Translations under genes and position numbers: made by a program
Source: Zygnema cylindricum
Taxonomy: Eukaryota > Streptophyta > Zygnematophyceae > Zygnematales > Zygnemataceae
NCBI GenBank assembly: GCA_037447655.1
Contig: JBBHKE010002147.1
Coordinates: 1-62,265 of the forward strand
DNA: 62,265 nucleotides
Direction: 5' to 3'
Shown: positions 21,677 to 34,215 of the stretch, in pieces
How the letters are laid out: every line of letters starts with the position of its first letter
Position numbering within the stretch: the stretch's first letter is position 1
Notes under the pieces: model-generated
What the model was told of the DNA's origin: nothing
The model's database searches: none
Seen by the model: the letters and a program-made list of their open reading frames with translations, nothing else

Positions 21677-24600
21677 TGAGAATATTTTCCACTAAAGCCA
21701 CAGCTGTCTTTCCTATATGGACATTCTCACATATTTGCCCAAAAGAATGACATCATTCAGAAAAACATTTCCTTCAGAAAACTCCTTAGAATAAAGTATG
21801 GCATTATCCAGAAACCCTAAAAATTGTCCGAATATTAAAAAAGATAATGTTTTGTGGCACATATTTGAATAAGAATAGGCTCAATGATTTGTTTCCTCGA
21901 CAAATGACAATGATTGCTGATAGAGCAAGTCCGGTCCATTAGTGGATTGACATCTGTCTTTTAAAAGTTGAATCAAGAAAAGTAGGCTAGATGGTTGCTG
22001 TAAGAATAAGATATCCTGTGGAAGATGTTATCGAAGGTGTAGTTTTTTTATTCTTCCAATCTCGAATTCAATTGTGCACGTTTTTTGTGACAGCCATCAT
22101 ATTTTTTTTCCTCAAAAATGTCGAGTTTTTTGTTGGAAAAGATGTGTGGGAGAAGTAGCTTGCCTGTCATAATATGATTTGTCCAAAACGGAACCAATTT
22201 TACACATAGGTGACTTGTTACTAAAAGAAAGAAAGACAGACTTCCCCTTGTTGAACTCTTGGATAACCTCTTTTTTTTTTTTTTTTTTTTGGAATTTTAA
22301 GGAAATTTTTAATAACCTTATGTGAAGGTTGTTTGGTCAGCTTAGCACTTGGCGTAGAACAGTCGTGTTTTTGAGAATGAAAAACGATTTCAAAGGTCTT
22401 TTCTTATATGTCTTAATAACTTTGAAGATAAGCCACCTACAGAAAGTAGATGTTGAAGACGATGCCATTATCCTCAAGCTTGTGCCTTTCAAATGGTTGA
22501 TCTTGTGCTTTAAAATGAGATTTATCGTCATGTGTTTTAGTCAAGAGAATGGCTGTAAACACATGATCCTATGGACCTTTTGTATTCGAAAACAGTGAAC
22601 AGCTTTCATCAGATAAAACTGGCTCTTTGTATCTGAAACCGTCAGACTTTTTTTTAAGTTTCTTTTTCATCTAGGATTCCTCTTCTCTCTCTCTCTCTCT
22701 CTCTTTTCTCCTCTCTCTCATCTGTCTCTCCTCTCTCCTCTATGCTCTCTCCTCTCTCCTCTCTTGGGCAGCTATTGTTCATTATTGCTTATCACAAATT
22801 CGTTGCGACGGCTCGGAATGCAGGGGAACACAGTTTTTTGCAAGGCACCGGAAAATCAATTTTGAAAGATGTACTTGTTGAACATGGTGGTGCAAGAAGC
22901 TGTAAGCAACCACATCACTGGACATTTTTCTCATTTTATTGCTACTTTTGTCCTCTCCCATGTCTTAATCTCTTTTTTTTTTTTCCGCTTTGTCTGACTA
23001 TAATGGACTTTGAGTTTCTTGCCTCATTGGTCAGTTGTCTGAGATTCTTCAGTTTCAGAGAAGACTTAAGAGTATGTAAGTTGGTCCTGTGCAGATTCTA
23101 TCCGAATAACCCTGCCCAAAGTCCTCCCTCCTTCATATAGGGGGACATGTGTACGATACCACTATTACTTGGGAGTTCATGTTACTTGGAGTCCAGCTTC
23201 TCGGACTCAAAATAGTGTGGTGCATGGAGAGGCCGATCATCCTCCAGTTCCCTATTCACCTCCACCATTAGTAAGGGATCTCTTTTCCCAAGAGCTTAAA
23301 TTTTCTTTTTTAATTTGGTTTATAGTATCTATACTACACTGCCCATCCCTATTAGAGTTAGTCACTCTAATTTGACTGAGTGATTGTTTTGACCCAACTT
23401 CATATAATAGTGTTAACAACACTATTTAGTTAAAGTGGCTAATAGTGGGCGACATGGCGAAACATAATTTGATGTAGTTGATTCTAACGCCTATACTTTA
23501 TTAACTCCAATAGCGATAGGCGGTGTATAACGGTGGGTAAGAATATTGTCCATCTCATAAGTTGTGTAGCCTTTCTAGGCCGCTGTTGGAAAATTGAAAC
23601 AACCGAATCAAACTGAAAAGTGAACTGGAATAAATCGAATGAAAACGATGGTGTAATGATTTTGAAGAGGTTTAGGCGGAAAGTCAATATCCGCTTGATT
23701 CATTTATGACTTGCGAAAACATTTTGGTGAAAGACATCCAAACCTTCTATGACTGTATTTAGACTGCAATTGCATGTGGCTCAGGAGCTCTCAACTATGT
23801 ATCCATTGTGGACAGTTATTATGACTTAAAAATAATTAAGGTGGCACTAATCAATGGTGAAGTATGTTTACCTTCAATAATTGAGCTTTTGGCTCCTAAT
23901 TACTCCATGGATTCCAAGCTTGAAGTCTGACTTGAGATGGTTGAAATTATGGCGCAAAAGCCATACAAACAATACAAGAATGAAATTAGTTTCTCTGGAT
24001 ATTTACAGACCCATTTAGTTCTCAGAATTCTTTCAGCCAATAGTGCACTATGGCAGACGTGGAAATAAAACATGGGTTCTATTTAAATCAAGTTTTAATC
24101 AGGTTGCCACCAAACTCATTGTTTCTGAAAAACTGATGGTGCAGGACATTATGTTTTTTCTTCCTTATGTGCGTAAATAGAATTCCTCCACTTGGTGTCG
24201 TTTTAGTTGAGGGAATGAAGTCAATTGCGTGAACAAAGCTATAATTTTTTTAGCTAAATCTGTTTGGTACAAAACATGAGTTTGTGTGATATGCACCATA
24301 TAAAATTGTATCGACACTAGTGAAAAGTAGTAATGTTATGAGCCTGCTAATGCATGCCACATTGTTAGTGGTAAATATATATCTCTAGCTGTCAGTTTGC
24401 ATATTATGCTGTGTATCGCTGTTAGCGTTAATGTTTTTTCACTAACTACATCAACTTCTCTACGTTCACACGTGTCTTATGGTCATCTGGAGACTGCCAA
24501 TTGGGAGGTGCAAGCCTTACCTTTTCCGCTGCAACTGTCCGATTAATAATTCCCTAAATGTGCACGGAGAAAAATGATTCAAAAGGCAGAAAAACATTAA

Positions 24601-27600
24601 CACTAACAGCGATAGATGTTGTACAAAATTAGGCAACCGTGTGTGTTTCAGTGGCTGACACGTTTAGTGTACTTTTGTGTACTTTTGTACTTTTTTGAAC
24701 GTACAGGAGGTTAAGGTTCCTTTACGAATTTGGACTTTACCGGAGCGCTCTGGTCTTACGGAGGCCGAATTAGGAGCAGAACATCACCATGGGCTTGGGG
24801 GTGGGTTGCTTTTTAATAGGAAATAGGCAAACCTGGTAAAATTATTGAAGTGAATAAATGCAAAAACTTTGTGAATACCTTTTTTTTTCCGATGAGCCAC
24901 ATTTAGTGAGGTGTTTCTAGTACATGAAGAGCTAAAGCAAGTGCAATGAAATTCAAATTGCCTGTTAGGCTTTAAGGTCCCGTACCTGTTGTTTTGACTG
25001 GCAAATCAGCCTTAAAAGCCATTTTATTGCAATACGAAGTGTATGGACTCTGTAGTATTGGATAATTATTTTTTGTCACAATTTACTGAGGCTGGAAGAT
25101 GTGTTTTTTTCCCAATTTTCTGTGGACACAGGTATCGTTCCTCTTAAACCGTTGTCAGTAGAAGTACGATGGAGGGAAAGACAGAGCCGTTCAAGATGGG
25201 TAAGTCCATATCTGGACAGACTAGATTTTTGTATGGTCTTTTCATGGTTCTTTTAAAGACTACTGCAAAATATGTGAATCTCTCTGAGTCGAAAGTATTA
25301 ACCCATTTAATGTTTTTCCATGCTCACTCATTTGAATGGCTGCATAGAGATACCTTATCTGTACATGTATAACCTTCTTATATTAGTATATTATGTTCAT
25401 AAGTATTTAAACCATGTGTAAGACCTTTTGGAAAAAGCCCTGTATCCTCCTACATATGATTTCTATGTCAGTTGAATCAGGACATAACTTGAAAATGCTT
25501 TTTGTGATCCCACCTCAGCTTAGCTCAATTGCCCTTGTGGTTTTTTTTTTTTTTAATAATGTTTCTGATGTTCATGCAAGTTGCCATTATGTTTCTCCTT
25601 TTGTAAGTATTGCTTAGACTTTCAAGGCTTGCCCTTCCGTTGTGGCAGTAACCCAATGAATGGGTACTGCCGCAAAGGAAAACTTCCGTGTAATCTCCCT
25701 CTCTCTCCCTCGCTTTCTCTTTCTCTCTCAACAAGAATTCCGTAAAGATGAGAATTTCCTCTGATAGTTTTTGCTTTTCACTTTTCTCGCAGGTGGCAAA
25801 TAACACTCAAAACAGTTCCAGAGCCGATGATGAGGAGCTCTTACAACCAGAAGAAGCTTATTCGCAACTTGATTCGATTGGAAGTTCTGTAAACGAAAGA
25901 CCCTCGTCTTTTTCGAGGCATAGATTGTCGTCTCCTGGTGGCGAGGCTACTGTGGCGACAGCAACAATCTCAGAAATGGACGAACTAGAGGCAAAAGTTT
26001 TAGAGGATCGGATACTGGGTGATGGGGAATTGGGGGGAAGTTCAGGCAAAGGTGGGTCAGATAGAGAAGTGGGCAATTTTGGGGAAGATGGAAGTCATTT
26101 AGGCCAGGAAAGAGAATCTTTAGGAGGGGAAGGAGTTGGAGATAGGTTAGGAGATGGAGTCTCCTTGAGAGGAAGTGGACTCGGTACGCCTAAGATTGAG
26201 AACGGCCGAGGTGAGTATCTTCGGTGAAATTGTTATTTTGTTTTTACATTATATTTCATTTTTTTTTGTTTTTTTTTACTGAGTCAACAGGATTCTGACG
26301 TCATAGAGTTGGTAAAGGTTGCAGATGGCCTGTCGAAATAATTCTCAACTGGTTTATTTATTTTTGTTGGTTCTGTTCGTCCCCTTTGTGCCAGTATCCT
26401 ATTGAAACCGTTCCAGTATACCACTGAAGACGCTCATGTTTTAGTGTGTTTTCAAAAGGTTTTCGATTGTGTACTCCTATGGTAGTACGTATAGGAATAC
26501 TTGGAGTGGGATATTTCTCCGTTGTGGTTCTGAAGTCTAAATGGGGGAACTAGTCTTGTAGCCTGATTGGACGGTCGTTCATAATTGTGTCGCTAGGAGT
26601 AATTTACGCTTTTCGGTTTTTGGTTTACAATTTCTCTTTTACTGTACAAATGCTTCACTGCTCATAATAACATGGGTAAAAAAAATTGCGTGATGGGGGT
26701 CTGCTGTTTTTGGCAATGGCAAGAAATATCAGAGATGACGACGGTTCTGAAATGACGAGGCACGGGGATAATAGGATTTTTTAGGGTTCGTTAGGGTTCT
26801 TTAGGGTTTTTTTTAGAGTTTTTTAGTTTTATATTATATGCACTTGCAAAGCTTTTCTGTTTGTTTGACCACATAGCTCATGACGGTTTGTATAAGCTGT
26901 TGGTTCTGATTGGCTTCTACTGCTTTGCCTTACATTTTCATCTTTTTCCAATTTTTAATGTGGTCTTTTCAGACGATTTTCTATATCGGGATTTTGACGA
27001 TTTGGCAATTGACAACACATGGAGGAGCTCTTCTTCACACTCCGAACCCACAACACCAAAAGAGAGATTCCACTCAGATTATTTTGCGAATGGGAACAGT
27101 CGTCTATTTCAACGGAACGAAGAAACAATTCCAGCTTCGCCATCAGGTATTTTTTTTTTTTTTTTTTTTGAAGGTCAGTTTATTTGCCAAGGTTTTATGT
27201 CAGTTTTTGCTTTGTTTCGCTTTTTCCTCCAGAGAAGTATGTCCGCCAAAATGATGGTTTAACATGATACTTATCAATTATATTTGTTATGTATACACTC
27301 ATCTCACGAAGGTCTCTCTATTATGTGTGCATTACACATTCCAGTTACTATTTCCATTCATTTTAATGCGATTGAGGCATTATTTTCAAATTCTTGTATT
27401 TTTACAGCATTATTTCACATATGAAGCTAAATTTGACTGCTGATTGCGCTTAGGGGAGTTGGTAATGGTATGATGAAACTGTGGAAGGTTATTCTGGTGA
27501 TCACTTGTGCCGTAAATAATCTGCTAATGACAGGAGCTAGTCATAGTTGTCGGTAGTTTGAACCGATTATCAGCCATAAGAATGTCCGCTGTATCAATTG

Positions 27601-30600
27601 GTTCACAATACACCGCCCATCGCTTAAGAGTTAGTGAATTACTTGCGTTAACACTTTCTTAGAATTAGCTACACTAAATTATGTTTTGCAGTGTGGCTCA
27701 TTATGGGCCAATTAACTAAATAGTGTTAATAACACTATTTGACAATTTTGGGTAGAATGAAGACTACCTGGAATTAGATTTAACTCTTTTTGCAATGGGC
27801 GTTAGTACTGATCATTGACAAGACTCCATATCGCTGAACATTGAAAATGGTTCATATGGTTTTCCTTGAAAGACAACCTAGTCAGTGATAGAGACAGATT
27901 AATGAGACGGAATTTTTAGTGGCAAGTCACAGATTACACTATGGGAAAGTCCAGAAATTTGTAGTGTTGTATATCAAGCAAAATCAATATATTGCGATAT
28001 GGGAGAGGTCAATACTGAGACCTTGAAAATTTGACGTTTACCATTTTTTGCTGATGAATATGGATATCGTGATACCTGGGTAATTGGCTGATAACTGATA
28101 ACCGTATGGTATCCGTACGTAACTCTTTAAAAGACAGAAACATGCCCCGCCATTTTTTTTGAAAAATAATCATCAACTTACAAAGTCAAGCATTTGATAC
28201 GAACTCATTACGGTAAGGTACAATGTAGTGTACTGAATCCATAATTTTTTTTAGCCTCGTTGACGTAGGAAATAACATTTGAATAAATTGGAAATAATGG
28301 TATGGATATTGATGACATCGCGATATCAATATCGTTATTTCGCGATTATTGGAGATACGATGTATCGATTCCCGTGACCCCCCAAAAGGTACATATTGTT
28401 TATCGGCAAAACTACTCGATGTACAATGCTACAAATTTGCCATACTTTTCATTGCGTTGAAAAACTACTTTACTCGCCTGGCTTTTTATTTTATTTTGCG
28501 ATTTTCATGCGATAGGGGAGCCAAAATCTGTGCATTATCCTTGTCACGACACACTTTTTTTTTCTTCTGATAGCCAGCTGATAATGATGTGTCCGGAAAT
28601 CTGGTTATCAGTATTCCCCAGATAGATTCTATGAGTTATTGGACAAAAGTTATACAAAACTTTATTCTATGGTGCCACTTAAAGGAATTTGACCGAAGTT
28701 TTGGATCACAGATGCACTGTGACGTTTTGAACTGTGTTTTTTGGCATTTTGTGCAATTTTTTTGGTTCGATTTACTGTGGTCCAAACTACACTGCCCATC
28801 TCTACCAGTGTTAATCACCCTGGTCGCACCTTTTTTTGGTCGAAAATCATAAAATTGTGTTAATAGCACTTATTCGAGGTAGTGGTTCGAGGTAGTGGTC
28901 TGTAATCCGTCATGTCGTTCAACACTAGATTAGTAGTATACATTCTAACTCCCCATTTACACTAATAATTTTTTTTTAACACTAATAGAAATGGGCAGTG
29001 TAGTTTCAAATTTGTGGCTAAAAATAGTTAAAATCTGTGGCCATAAAATGTCCAGTAAGCCAGTTTATTTTACCTATAAGATCGGTTTTTTTTTTTTTTA
29101 ACGATTATCCCATCTAGACTTGGTTTCGGTGGGTATTTTACATCGACTAAATTTTTTACATTGCTGTCTCTTGGCGTCGTATGCAACTGCTTTGCAGGTT
29201 TTTTTTATGGTTTTGTCCAGTGTTGAGAAACCTGCGTTTTTGAATCATGTTGCTGTGCAAATAAATATAATATAGTCACAAAAGGAACAAAGTCTGTTGT
29301 TGGGTTTGGAAATCCTAACAACCTCCCAATAAAATGAAGGAGAGGCCAAAAAAAGGGATTAAGGGAAATGATGATTATGGAGGGATTGGTTGAGAATGTC
29401 CTGCATGAAACAGAGTTTTTAATATCGAGAGGGAGGACGTATAATATTCGAATAGATGACCAAATCCTTGTTAGGTTCACTCCGAGAAGGCCGGAGCCGA
29501 CTTACTACCTTGGAGATGTGGTACGTATTTCTTCGAACTTTTGAGTTTTTTGGGCATAATTTTTTGATTTTTTTTGATTTTTTTAGTTTCTGAATCTTGG
29601 GGATCTGGATAATGCAGGGCTTCAGCTCATTTTCATCCTGATACAAGGTGTTTATTTTGGGGTAAAAAAGAAGATGCATTTGTGGGTTTCCTTATGCTTT
29701 ATTCAAGAGATTGAAAATAGTTTTACATGGGAATGCAAATATTCTTTTTAGGGTGTTTGGCAATCGTACAATTTTTAGAAATTATTTCACAAAGGGAGTT
29801 GGGGAACATGGATTATAAGGGCCGAAAAGTACATATGACAGTTGTTGTTTCCTACTTTTTGGGCTTATTGAAAGTTTATCGCCTATCAAGTTGAATGAGG
29901 TGTTTATACTTCACAAGTATTCAAGAGTATTTTGAAGTATTGTGTGAAGACTTCTTTTTATACTCATTTTTTCTTTAGCATGTTTTTGCTGGTGTTGAAT
30001 AGGTGGCAGGAATGTTGACATTTCCACGAACTCCTAATTCACGAGAGTGTTTGGCGGTGAGTTTCCTTACAGTAAATACAACTTTAGCCATCAAATTTAG
30101 TCATCACATTTAATCCTCAAACTTATTCATCAACTTTAGTCATTAATTAGTCATCAAATCTAGTCGTCAACTTTGGTCATCAACTTTGGTCATCAACTTT
30201 GGTCATACTTGCCTTTAATTGTCTCTTTCTGGGAATTTATTTGTAAGAATTTACTGTTTACAATGCGCAGTGAAGTTAAGTTCAATGTGGAAGTTGGGAA
30301 GGCTGGACTGGAAGTGATGTCAATTGTCTTTTCTGAAGAGTGAAAATAGCTCATTTGTTAGTGTTTATGATGGAGGTTATGATGAATTGTAATAAGAGGA
30401 TCACTTAAAGCTGTGGGTTGTCTTTTTTTTTTGCATTCTCGGATCTCCGTGACCCTGCTATGAAAGTTCTGGATGTGACACATTGTCTGTCTATATATAC
30501 CATACCGTAACCGTCACCTCTATGAACTTTAAAATAATAGGGTATGCTTGTCTTAAACTTTTTTAATGTTGTTTAATGACAAGAGTTCAAGAAGACAAAA

Positions 30601-33081
30601 AATACACCTCAATTTTGCTGTACGACGACAGTCCGATTTTCACCAATAGAAAGTTTTGAACGTGTACTTTTGAAACAATGTTGCAAGAAGTTCAAATCTC
30701 TTAAAATCTCTTCGCCAGGAGGCAAAGTAATAAATAGTGTTTCGGCTTCAAGTTGAACAAGGTGGCTGTTAAGGTAGTACAATGTCCCAAAACAACTGGC
30801 AACGCTAAATGTGGCTACCCCATGCTGTATGCGGATTATATTATACGGTATAATACTCTTATTGTATGGTGTAAGCACATATAGTGTTTCCTATCAGTTT
30901 TGCACGTTTGACCTATACACTAGGATATTTCATATTGCTGATTGAAATACAAGAGCTCTTGTTTTTCAGGTTTCGGTGCTTCTCGAAACACAGGAAGTGG
31001 TTAATCCTGTGGTTCTTCATCCCTCTCGTAAAGCAACTGGGATACGAGATCATCATCTGGTAAAATTAGGGTATTTGTAGGGTATTTTAGGCTTTTGATT
31101 GGTATTGGTTTTGAAGTTGTTCATGCCTCCCTTTATCCCTCTAGTCCCCTTTTTTTTTCTTGTTTAACCAACTTTGATCATGACTTTAAAAGTATCCTAG
31201 ACAGCAATATCTGACTCTGTACAAAAGAATGGTAATATTTGGTATGTTTTTGCAGGCGCCGGTTTATGTACCCCAAGTACAGACCGAATTTCATGAAGTA
31301 ACGGCCCATTTGCAGGCTACTCATTTCATCTTCACTATTCCGATGGACGCTTCGGCTGCATTTGCTACACCGTTGGTTTCTTTACAGGTGAATTGTACTC
31401 CACGGTACTTAATCCGGGTCTTACTATATAGTTCTGGAGCTAGTGGATTTGATAGTGTTTTTGCGAAGTTTAAAAAAGAACGAAAGCAAAACATGGATTG
31501 AACTGTGGATCTCACTTTACCTAAAGTTGTTGCAACTAAAAATCCTCTGAATTGGCGTTGTATTGTCATGCAACAAATTTGGTGGTGTACATTTCTCTTT
31601 CTTTCTCTGCTTACACATTGCATACTGACTAAAGTTTTTGGATATTATGCAAAATGGAACGAACTACTTGACTGTTGGAGTTTGTTAGCCTTGTCCCTAG
31701 CACAGTTTCTTCATCTTTACTTCAATCAATAATCCCAGTATCACTTTTAGGAAAGGTGGTGTTAACTCAATTATTTGAACAAAATCTGGGTTGATTAGCA
31801 GTTGATCTATTCACTGACGTTTCTCTCATTTTTTTTATTTTCAATTCTTCAAAATTAAACCGATTCTTCGATCCTTCTTCTTGATTTCCTCATTTTTCTT
31901 TCAACTTTCTTATTGAATTGTGCAGTGGGTGTTGCGATTTGAGTTCATTTCGTCGACGAAGAAGGGTACCGGAAATAGTTTTGACGAAACGGAAAGGGGG
32001 GAGTGGACATTGCCAATTGTGGTCCATGCTCCTCTCCCTCGACCTCATTCCTTTGGTGAGCACAGAAAATAAGTGAAATTTTATAAAAATTAAAGTTAAA
32101 AAGGTCTTATTCTGTTTATCCTGGCCATTGTTCAAATGCTTTTACTCCATCAGTCAGGTGGTTCTACTTATGAGCATGTTTTGTCTTTAAACAAAATTGT
32201 ATTTCCACCTTATGCAGATGGTTTTTTTTGTTTTTTTTCTTTACCGTATATTAGTTGCCTTTGATCCTCTTCGGACAGTAATGCGCATTCAATTTTTATA
32301 ACATCTTTTCTTTTTCGACTCTACACCTTAATTTTGATTGCACATGCCCCGCCCCTTCTCTTTCCTCCCCCGTCCTGTTTCCGTTCTCTTTCTTCTCTTT
32401 CTTCCCTCTCTTCCCTCTCTTTCCTCTCTTCCCTCGCTTCCTTCCTTCCCTCTCTTCCCACTCTTCCCTCTCTTCCCTCTCTTCCCTCGCTACCCTCTCT
32501 TCCCTCTCTTCCCTCGCTACCCTCTCTTCCCTCTCTTCCCTTTCCTCCCTCTCTTCCTTCTTTTCTTGTTAAACGATCAATGTTGCTCAAAACGTTTCGC
32601 AAACATTCGCAGCCGCTTTCTTCTCGTACAGCTTTCCTTTCCCACCTTTATATGTTTCAAATCATTCATTTTTACCCCTATATTTTGCCTCCAAAATAAT
32701 TACTTTTTACTATTTAGGATCCCTATGAAACCCTAAAACAGTAAAGTTTTATTTCATTTTATTATTATTGTAAGTTTTATTTTTATTGTAGTTTTTTATT
32801 TATTTTATTTGATTACCGATGCAGATATCTCTAGTACTGCGGCTCACACGGCCTCTTCTCTCCCAGTAATGGCCGCCAATACGACTTCGGATCGAGTTCG
32901 AAGACTCGTCGCGTCGACTCATAGACCCGAAACCGTCCCGTCCTCGACCACCGATAGAATAATAGGGACCTTTGGGAAGGCTTTTTGGGCGAGGAGTAAG
33001 GATTCGTCGGAATCGCAGAGTTTGGGAAAGTCGTCGATGGACTTTTCGTCAGAAAATTTCGACGGGACGAGAAGCTCGTAG
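18743..33081 (+). CDS. RGP1: RGP1 homologue, RAB6/Ypt6 GEF complex partner, 13 exons, 744 aa
   Basis: Exons seen: 18743-19199, 22824-22901, 23095-23270, 24707-24800, 25132-25199, 25793-26210, 26973-27146, about 29414-29520, 30003-30056, 30970-31059, 31256-31387, 31926-32055, 32825-33081. All junctions are GT/AG, phases agree throughout, and the total (2235 nt) is divisible by three. The arrestin-like N-terminal part starts near residue 24 (HITVNKSAYRPGETISAVID); strand motifs follow in exon 3 (YSIRITLPKVLPPSYRG, about 178-195) and exon 4 (EVKVPLRIW). Exon 6 is an acidic/Gly-Ser linker (about 291-430). Exons 8-12 give the Rgp1-type C-terminal half (TYNIRIDDQILVRFTP; FIFTIPMD; WVLRFEFIS). In yeast and animals Rgp1 pairs with Ric1 to activate Ypt6/Rab6 at the Golgi; that role is inferred here from family membership. 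The start was chosen because it lies just after a telobox-containing leader. An in-frame ATG at 18581 would add 54 very hydrophobic residues and is less likely. The exon 8 acceptor is the least certain boundary, and a small exon could be missing in the 2.3-kb intron 7. Confidence 0.85.
19192..19500 (+). repeat. Triplicated exon-1 splice-donor region of RGP1 with TTCAG repeats
   Basis: GAGTACAGGTGCCA at the exon 1 donor (19192) recurs at 19297 (GAGTATAGGTGCCA) and 19395 (GAGTACAGGTGCCA), each in a unit of about 100 bp. The units also hold TTCAGTTCAG runs and GGAGGAATA. Only the first donor gives the phase that fits exon 2. Confidence 0.75.
19925..20285 (+). repeat. Minisatellite in RGP1 intron 1
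   Basis: Repeats of a roughly 20-bp unit around GTACAGTAAAATACTGGAGG, with many one-base variants and some shortened units. Confidence 0.8.
20846..21053. mobile_element. TA-flanked MITE in RGP1 intron 1
   Basis: CACCGTGTATCGCTAGTGTT at the left end mirrors AACACTAATGGCAATACATGGTG at the right, with TA on both sides. The internal half is also self-complementary around CCGATTTTT/GGAAGGT-like blocks. Confidence 0.7.
21624..21674. repeat. (TA)n microsatellite
   Basis: About 25 uninterrupted TA units in RGP1 intron 1, preceded by a pyrimidine-rich stretch (about 21345-21470). Confidence 0.9.
23337..23525. mobile_element. TA-flanked MITE in RGP1 intron 3
   Basis: CACTGCCCATCCCTATTAGAG at the left and CTCCAATAGCGATAGGCGGTG at the right form inverted ends with TA flanks. 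It lies 66 bp after the exon 3 donor. Confidence 0.7.
24407..24624. mobile_element. Decayed MITE in RGP1 intron 3
   Basis: GTGTATCGCTGTTAGCGTTAATG and CATTAACACTAACAGCGATAGATG form the ends. It is the same family as 20846-21053, with several substitutions. Confidence 0.65.
26780..26826 (+). repeat. Telomere-like TTTAGGG-type tract in RGP1 intron 6
   Basis: Consecutive TTTTAGGGTTC/TTAGGGTTCT units. This is a degenerate version of the plant telomere repeat. Confidence 0.5.
27611..27765. mobile_element. Partial MITE in RGP1 intron 7
   Basis: It starts CACCGCCCATCGCTTAAGAG after TA. The interior (ATTAGCTACACTAAATTATG, GGCTCATTATGGG) is shared with 55180-55365. No clean right terminus was found. 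Confidence 0.5.
28790..29000. mobile_element. TA-flanked MITE in RGP1 intron 7
   Basis: Ends are CACTGCCCATCTCTACCAG and TAATAGAAATGGGCAGTG, with TA flanks on both sides. The interior has TTGGTCGAAAATCATAAAAT, shared with remnants near 42070, 43700 and 44100. Confidence 0.75.
30085..30210 (+). repeat. Minisatellite in RGP1 intron 9
   Basis: A roughly 15-bp unit around ATCAACTTTGGTC/ATCAAATTTAGTC is repeated about eight times, perfect at the right end and decayed at the left. Confidence 0.75.
32390..32562 (+). repeat. Pyrimidine minisatellite in RGP1 intron 12
   Basis: TCTTCCCTC-type 9-bp units, with occasional CGCTACCC variants that repeat at 32 bp. Long translated frames here are low-complexity artefacts. 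Confidence 0.8.
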
Positions 33082-33416
33082 TAGTAACGGAACTGCCGGT
33101 TTGTCGGTTGGTCGGTAAATGGTTTTATAAATGGAATCTTTTTGATTAATATTCTCATGTTTTCAGTTAGTTTTTTTTTTTTTCTGTTACTTTTTTTCTC
33201 TGGGTTAGCTGTTTTTTGTGTAGCCTTTTATCTTTTTTTTTCTTAATATCAGGCCAGGGACATCCTTTACGACATTTTTTTTTTTTTTGTCTATCACATT
33301 AGAATAATGTCAATGTTTTTTTTTTACTTCGGTTGGGAACTTTTGTTCTTTTTTCGCCTTAAAGTTTCTTTAGGGAACATGTATACTTATACTGTGATCT
33401 CATACTACCAAGACTG

Positions 33417-34215
33417 TCTCCCTTTCCCTCTCCATCTTTCTCTCCCATTTCCTTTTCCTCTCCCTCTCTCTCCCTCTCCCTCTCTCCCTCTCCTCTCCCT
33501 CTCCCTCTCCCTCTCCCTCTCCCTCTCCCTCTCCCTCTCCCTCTCCCTCTCCCTCTCCCTCTCCCTCTCCCTCTCCCTCTCCCTCTCCCTCTCCCTCTCC
33601 CTCTCCCTCCCCCTCTCCCTCTCCCTCTCCCTCTCCCTCTCCCTCTCCCTCTCCCTCTCCCTCTCCCTCTCCCTCTCCCTCTCCCTCTCCCTCTCCCTCT
33701 CCCTCTCCCTCTCCCTCTCCCTCTCCCTCTCCCTCTCCCTCTCCCTCTCCCTCTCCCTCTCCCTCTCCCTCTCCCTCTCCCTCTCCCTCTCCCTCTCCCT
33801 CTCCCTCTCCCTCTCCCTCTCCCTCTCCCTCTCCCTCTCCCTCTCCCTCTCCCTCTCCCTCTCCCTCTCCCTCTCCCTCTCCCTCTCCCTCTCCCTCCCC
33901 CTCCCCCTCCCTCTCCCTCTCCCTCTCCCTCTCCCTCTCCCTCTCCCTCTCCCTCTCCCCCTCCCCCTCCCCCTCCCCCTCCCCCTCCCCCTCTTGTCTC
34001 TCCTCGTCTCTCAGTCTCTCATAGTCTGCCTCTGTCTGCTTTCTCCCCATCCTGCTTCCCCCCCCCCCCTCTCCCCCTCTTCTCTTCCCTATTCTCCAAC
34101 TCTCCCTCTCCCTCTCCCTCTCCCTCTCCCTCTCCCTCTCCCTCTCCCTCTCTTTCCCCCTCTCCCTCTCTTTCTCCCTCTCCCTCTCCCTCTTCCTTTC
34201 TCCCTCCCTCTACCT
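33417..34215. repeat. (CCCTCT)n array just downstream of RGP1
   Basis: A hexamer array, nearly pure from about 33471 to 33990 with a second block at about 34100-34215, starting roughly 340 bp after the RGP1 stop. It gives long SLSLSL and EGEGEG frames that are not genes. Confidence 0.95.
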
